Positions 6,488 through 9,698 of a stretch of DNA of 9,698 nt are shown here, in pieces. The notes under the pieces were generated by a model. It was not told the origin of the DNA. It did not search any database and saw only the letters and a program-made list of their open reading frames with translations. Position 1 is the stretch's first letter. Each line of letters begins with the position of its first letter. A program made the translations under genes and the position numbers. Location of the stretch: positions 1 to 9,698 of the forward strand of contig NZ_JBASBH010000014.1 in NCBI RefSeq assembly GCF_049651025.1, written 5' to 3'. The DNA comes from Parvibaculum sp049651025. GTDB lineage: Bacteria > Pseudomonadota > Alphaproteobacteria > Parvibaculales > Parvibaculaceae.

Positions 6488-8866
6488 ATGTCCGACAGCG
6501 TCACCGAACAAGGCATCGGCAAACCCGTCCGCCGCAAAGAGGACTTCCGTTTCATCACCGGCAACGGGCACTACACAGACGACATCAATCGCCCTCGCCA
6601 GACGCATGCCTATTTCCTCCGCTCGCCCCACGCCCACGCAAAAATCAGAAGCATAGACACGAGCGCCGCCTCGGCCGCGCCCGGCGTCGTCGCCATCTTC
6701 ACCGGCAAGGACATTGCTGCCGACAAGCTCGGCGGCCTCATCTGCGGCTGGACCATCACCTCGAAAGACGGCTCGCCGATGCATGTCGGCGCGCATCCCG
6801 TTCTCGCGCTGGATACGGTGCGCTATGTCGGCGACCACGTCGCCATGATCATTGCCGAAACGCAGGCGCAGGCGAAGTCCGCCGCCGAATTGATCGAAGT
6901 CGATTACGAGGCGCTTCCTGCCACCGTCGCGCTTGCCACCTGCCAGACGCCCGCCGCCGCGCAGGTTCACGCGGAAGCGCCGCGCAACACATGCTTTGAA
7001 TGGGAACTCGGCAACAAGGCCGAAACTGAAGCGGCCTTCGCCAAGGCTTCGAAGATCGTCAAGATCGATCTCCTCAATAACCGCCTCATTCCCAATGCGA
7101 TGGAGCCGCGTGCGGCCATCGGCGAATATGACAAAGGCAGCGGCGGCTACACGCTGCATACGACAAGCCAGAACCCGCATGTCGCGCGCCTCGTTCTCTC
7201 CGCCTTTGTCGGCGTCGCGCCGGAGCACAAGCTCCGTGTCATCGCGCCCGATGTCGGCGGCGGTTTCGGTTCCAAGATTTTCATCTATGCCGAAGAAACC
7301 GCCTGCGTCTGGGCAGCGGCAAAAGTCGGCCGTCCGATCAAATGGACAGCGGAACGCTCGGAGTCCTTTCTCTCCGACGCGCATGGCCGCGATCACATGA
7401 GCCATGCCGAGCTTGCGCTCGACGCCAACGGCAAATTCCTCGCGCTGCGCGTCAAGACCGTCGCCAATCTCGGCGCCTATCTCTCGACCTTCGCGTCGGC
7501 CACGCCGACCTATCTTTACGGCACGCTGCTGTCGGGCCAATACGACATCCCCGCAATCTATGTCGAGGTCGATGGCGTCTACACCCATACAGCGCCCGTC
7601 GATGCCTATCGCGGCGCGGGCCGCCCGGAGGCCGCCTACCTCATCGAGCGCATCGTGGAAACAGCGGCGCGCGAGACGGGTGTCGATCCGGCTGAAATCC
7701 GCCGCCGCAATTTCGTGACCAGCTTCCCGCATCAGACGCCCGTCATCATGAATTACGACACGGGCAATTTTGCAGCCTCGCTCGACAAGGCGATGGAGAT
7801 CATCGACTACAAGAGCTTCCCCGCCCGCAAGTATGAAGCGGCGCGGCGCGGCAAGCTGCGCGGTATCGGTTTCTCCACCTATATCGAAGCCTGCGGCATC
7901 GCGCCGTCTGCCGCCGTCGGTTCGCTTGGCGCTGGTGTCGGCTTGTGGGAATCCGCCGAGGTGCGCGTCAACCCAACCGGCAATGTCGAAGTGCTGACCG
8001 GCTCGCACAGCCACGGACAGGGCCACGAAACCACGTTCGCGCAGCTCGTCTCCTCGCGGCTCGGCATTCCGATCGACCAGATCGAAATTATTCATGGCGA
8101 CACCGACAAGGTGCAGTTCGGCATGGGCACCTATGGCTCGCGTTCCGGCGCTGTCGGCATGAGCGCCATCGTTAAGGCGCTCGACAAGGTCGAAGCCAAG
8201 GCAAAGAAGATCGCCGCGCATCTCATGGAAGCCGCCGCCGAGGATATCGCCTTCGAGGATGGCCGCTTCACCGTCAAGGGCACCGACAAGTCGCTCGCCT
8301 GGGCGGAGGTTTCGCTCGCCGCCTATACGGCGCATGGCTTTCCCTCGAGCGAGATCGAACCGGGCCTCAAGGAAGGCGCCTTCTACGATCCGGCCAATTT
8401 CACCTTCCCCGCCGGTTGCCACATCTGCGAAATCGAGATCGATCCCGAAACCGGCATCCCGCAAATCGTCAACTTCGTCGCCGTCGACGACTTCGGCACC
8501 ATCATCAATCCGATGATCGTCGAGGGTCAGGTTCACGGCGGCATCGCGCAAGGCGTCGGTCAGGCCATGCTCGAACATGGGGTTTACGACCCGGAGTCCG
8601 GCCAGCTCGTCACCGGTTCCTACATGGATTACACCATGCCCCGTGCCGACAATCTGCCGAGCTTCAATCTCGGCTTCACCAAGACCGAATGTCCGTCCAA
8701 TCCTCTGGGCATGAAGGGTTGCGGCGAAGCGGGCGCCATTGCCTCGCCACCTGCGATCATCAACGCCATCACCGACGCGCTCGGCGTTCGCGACATCGAA
8801 ATGCCCGCGACCCCTGCACGTATCTGGGCGACGATACAGTCGAAGCCCCGCGTCGCCGCCGAATAG
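6488..8866 (+). CDS. coxL: Mo-hydroxylase large subunit, form II CO dehydrogenase-like (CoxL)
   Basis: This 792-residue catalytic subunit belongs to the xanthine oxidase/CO dehydrogenase family. The N-terminal part (GIGKPVRRKEDFRFITGNGHYTDD, residues 9-32) opens the a/b hammerhead domain. The Mo-cofactor domain shows DVGGGFGSK (255-263), the active-site loop AYRGAGR (373-379), SHSHGQGHETTFAQ (506-519) and GMKGCGEAGAIASPP (741-755), with Glu747 matching the catalytic Glu near Mo. Form I CO dehydrogenases carry Cys in an AYRCSFR loop. Here Gly376 takes that place, giving the form II signature. A Cu-S-Mo centre is therefore not expected, and the substrate may be CO at low activity, an aldehyde or a heterocycle. 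The enzyme should be cytoplasmic, with MCD cofactor, as part of an (LMS)2 hexamer. GGAGGA at 6478-6483 precedes the ATG by four bases. Length fits the family (about 770-810). The family is certain; the substrate is unknown. Confidence 0.95.
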   Translation: MSDSVTEQGIGKPVRRKEDFRFITGNGHYTDDINRPRQTHAYFLRSPHAHAKIRSIDTSAASAAPGVVAIFTGKDIAADKLGGLICGWTITSKDGSPMHVGAHPVLALDTVRYVGDHVAMIIAETQAQAKSAAELIEVDYEALPATVALATCQTPAAAQVHAEAPRNTCFEWELGNKAETEAAFAKASKIVKIDLLNNRLIPNAMEPRAAIGEYDKGSGGYTLHTTSQNPHVARLVLSAFVGVAPEHKLRVIAPDVGGGFGSKIFIYAEETACVWAAAKVGRPIKWTAERSESFLSDAHGRDHMSHAELALDANGKFLALRVKTVANLGAYLSTFASATPTYLYGTLLSGQYDIPAIYVEVDGVYTHTAPVDAYRGAGRPEAAYLIERIVETAARETGVDPAEIRRRNFVTSFPHQTPVIMNYDTGNFAASLDKAMEIIDYKSFPARKYEAARRGKLRGIGFSTYIEACGIAPSAAVGSLGAGVGLWESAEVRVNPTGNVEVLTGSHSHGQGHETTFAQLVSSRLGIPIDQIEIIHGDTDKVQFGMGTYGSRSGAVGMSAIVKALDKVEAKAKKIAAHLMEAAAEDIAFEDGRFTVKGTDKSLAWAEVSLAAYTAHGFPSSEIEPGLKEGAFYDPANFTFPAGCHICEIEIDPETGIPQIVNFVAVDDFGTIINPMIVEGQVHGGIAQGVGQAMLEHGVYDPESGQLVTGSYMDYTMPRADNLPSFNLGFTKTECPSNPLGMKGCGEAGAIASPPAIINAITDALGVRDIEMPATPARIWATIQSKPRVAAE

Positions 8867-8875
8867 GAGAAAGCC

Positions 8876-9673
8876 ATGTACCAGTTCAACTATGTCCGCC
8901 CGACCTCGCTTGCCGATGCGCAGGCCCTTCTCGCCAAGGCGGACGATCCGAAACTGCTGGCTGGCGGACAGACGCTCATCCCGACGCTGAAGCAGCGCCT
9001 CGCCATGCCGAGCGACGTCATCGATATCGGCTCCCTGAAGGAACTCGCCTTCATCCGCGCCGAGGGCGACGCCATCATGATCGGTGCAGGCACGAAGCAT
9101 TTCGACGTCGCGAATTCGCCGGACGTCAAAAAGCACATTCCCGCCCTTGCCGCGCTGGCGGATATGATCGGCGATCCCGCCGTCCGCCACATGGGCACGC
9201 TTGGCGGCTCCATCGCCAACAATGATCCGGCTGCGGATTATCCCGCCGCCTGCATCGCGCTCGACGCGAAAATCCACACGACGAAGCGTCTCATCGTGGC
9301 GGATGAATATTTCAAGGGCATGTTCGAGACGGCGCTTCAGCCCGACGAGATCATCAAGGAAGTCACCTTCCCGCATCCCGAGAAAGCCGCCTATCAGAAA
9401 TTCCCGAACCCCGCCTCGCGCTACGCGATGGTCGGCGTCTTCGTCGCCAAAGGCCCGTGGGGCGTCCGCGTCGCGGTGACAGGTGCAGGCCAGGCCGGTG
9501 TTTTCCGCGTGAAGGCCATGGAAGAGGCGCTGACGAAAAACTGGTCGCCAGACTCCGTCGCCTCGATCAAGGTTCCCGCCGACGACCTGTTGTCCGACCT
9601 TCACGGCAGCGCCGAATACCGCGCGCATCTGATCACCGTGATGGCAAAACGCGCGGTCGCAGCGGCGGGGTGA
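8876..9673 (+). CDS. coxM: Mo-hydroxylase medium subunit, FAD-binding (CoxM)
   Basis: This 265-residue protein is the flavoprotein subunit that takes electrons from the CoxS clusters and passes them to quinone or another acceptor. It begins MYQFNYVRPTSLADAQALL, typical of the family. The two FAD pyrophosphate motifs are present: LLAGGQTLIP (27-36) and TLGGSIANNDPAADYPAA (108-125). The second half is the CO dehydrogenase flavoprotein C-terminal domain, with FPNPASRYAMVGVFVA (176-191) followed by VRVAVTGAG. Length is slightly short of form I CoxM (about 285) but normal for form II medium subunits. The ribosome site AGGAGA at 8865-8870 overlaps the coxL stop and lies five bases before the ATG, so L and M should be made in step. 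Accessory genes for enzyme maturation (MoxR-type ATPase, VWA protein, XdhC/CoxF-like) would be expected downstream, outside the window. Confidence 0.95.
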   Translation: MYQFNYVRPTSLADAQALLAKADDPKLLAGGQTLIPTLKQRLAMPSDVIDIGSLKELAFIRAEGDAIMIGAGTKHFDVANSPDVKKHIPALAALADMIGDPAVRHMGTLGGSIANNDPAADYPAACIALDAKIHTTKRLIVADEYFKGMFETALQPDEIIKEVTFPHPEKAAYQKFPNPASRYAMVGVFVAKGPWGVRVAVTGAGQAGVFRVKAMEEALTKNWSPDSVASIKVPADDLLSDLHGSAEYRAHLITVMAKRAVAAAG

Positions 9674-9698
9674 GGAGGCACAACCCTCACCTCACCCC
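9667..9698 (+). other. Inverted repeat spanning the coxM stop codon at the window edge
   Basis: GGGGTGAGG at 9667-9675 is perfectly complementary to CCTCACCCC at 9690-9698, with 14 bases between. The left arm contains the coxM TGA stop. A nearer CCCTCAC (9684-9690) could compete for part of the left arm. No T-run is visible because the window ends at the last base of the arm, so a terminator cannot be confirmed. It may also be the edge of a larger repeat. Short GC-rich matches arise easily in this DNA. Confidence 0.35.

Noticed and set aside
6488..8866. True form I Mo-Cu CO dehydrogenase.
   Set aside because: The Cys-bearing AYRCSFR loop is missing (AYRGAGR instead) and the gene order is S-L-M, not M-S-L.
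6392..9628. A minus-strand open frame of about 1,078 codons opposite coxL and coxM.
   Set aside because: It is antisense to two genes with complete family motifs. Its translation is Asp/Gly/Arg-rich with no recognisable domain. Long antisense frames are expected from the codon bias of high-GC genes.

Overview
The window is high-GC DNA with every gene on the + strand and almost no spacing between genes. It carries two functional blocks. Codon use, the families present and a pair of 45-bp palindromic intergenic repeats of a type common in alphaproteobacterial genomes suggest an alphaproteobacterium, probably Hyphomicrobiales/Rhizobiales-like. A genus cannot be fixed from the sequence alone.

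Block 1 (1-5131) is the 3' part of a multisubunit Mrp/Mnh-type cation/proton antiporter operon. It begins with the C-terminus of the small MrpC (NuoK-like) subunit. Three different proton-channel paralogues of the NuoL/M/N-MrpA/MrpD superfamily follow (501, 495 and 564 aa), with a 91-aa two-helix membrane protein between the second and third. The genes overlap or nearly touch: a 1-bp overlap, a 13-bp gap, a 4-bp overlap and an 8-bp overlap, so translation is probably coupled. All three large subunits keep the channel Glu and Lys residues expected for ion translocation, but the third has lost the His-x3-Lys pair of the helix-10 region and carries a long C-terminal extension. Three antiporter-like subunits and no long MrpA-type protein differ from the textbook MrpABCDEFG layout. 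The remaining subunits (B, E, F, G types) would lie upstream of the window if present.

Block 2 (5167-9673 and beyond) starts only 35 bp downstream. It encodes a molybdenum hydroxylase of the CO dehydrogenase/xanthine oxidase family, in the order coxG, coxS, coxL, coxM. CoxS carries two [2Fe-2S] clusters, CoxL holds the Mo-molybdopterin cytosine dinucleotide site and CoxM binds FAD. Together they would form a cytoplasmic (LMS)2 enzyme. CoxG is an SRPBCC-fold protein with a C-terminal membrane anchor and would link the enzyme to the membrane. The active-site loop of CoxL reads AYRGAGR, the form II signature, not the AYRCSFR loop of proven form I CO dehydrogenases. The S-L-M order is also the form II order. 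The natural substrate is therefore uncertain: it may be CO, or an aldehyde, purine or other heterocycle.

The only sizeable non-coding stretch is 6339-6487, between coxS and coxL. It holds two inverted copies of a 45-bp palindrome. A short inverted repeat spans the coxM stop codon at the right edge. No tRNA, rRNA, CRISPR, insertion sequence or phage gene was seen. The genes are of known families. The points most worth checking are the non-canonical antiporter layout, the altered third subunit, the tight junction between the antiporter and Mo-hydroxylase blocks, and the repeat pair inside the cox operon.
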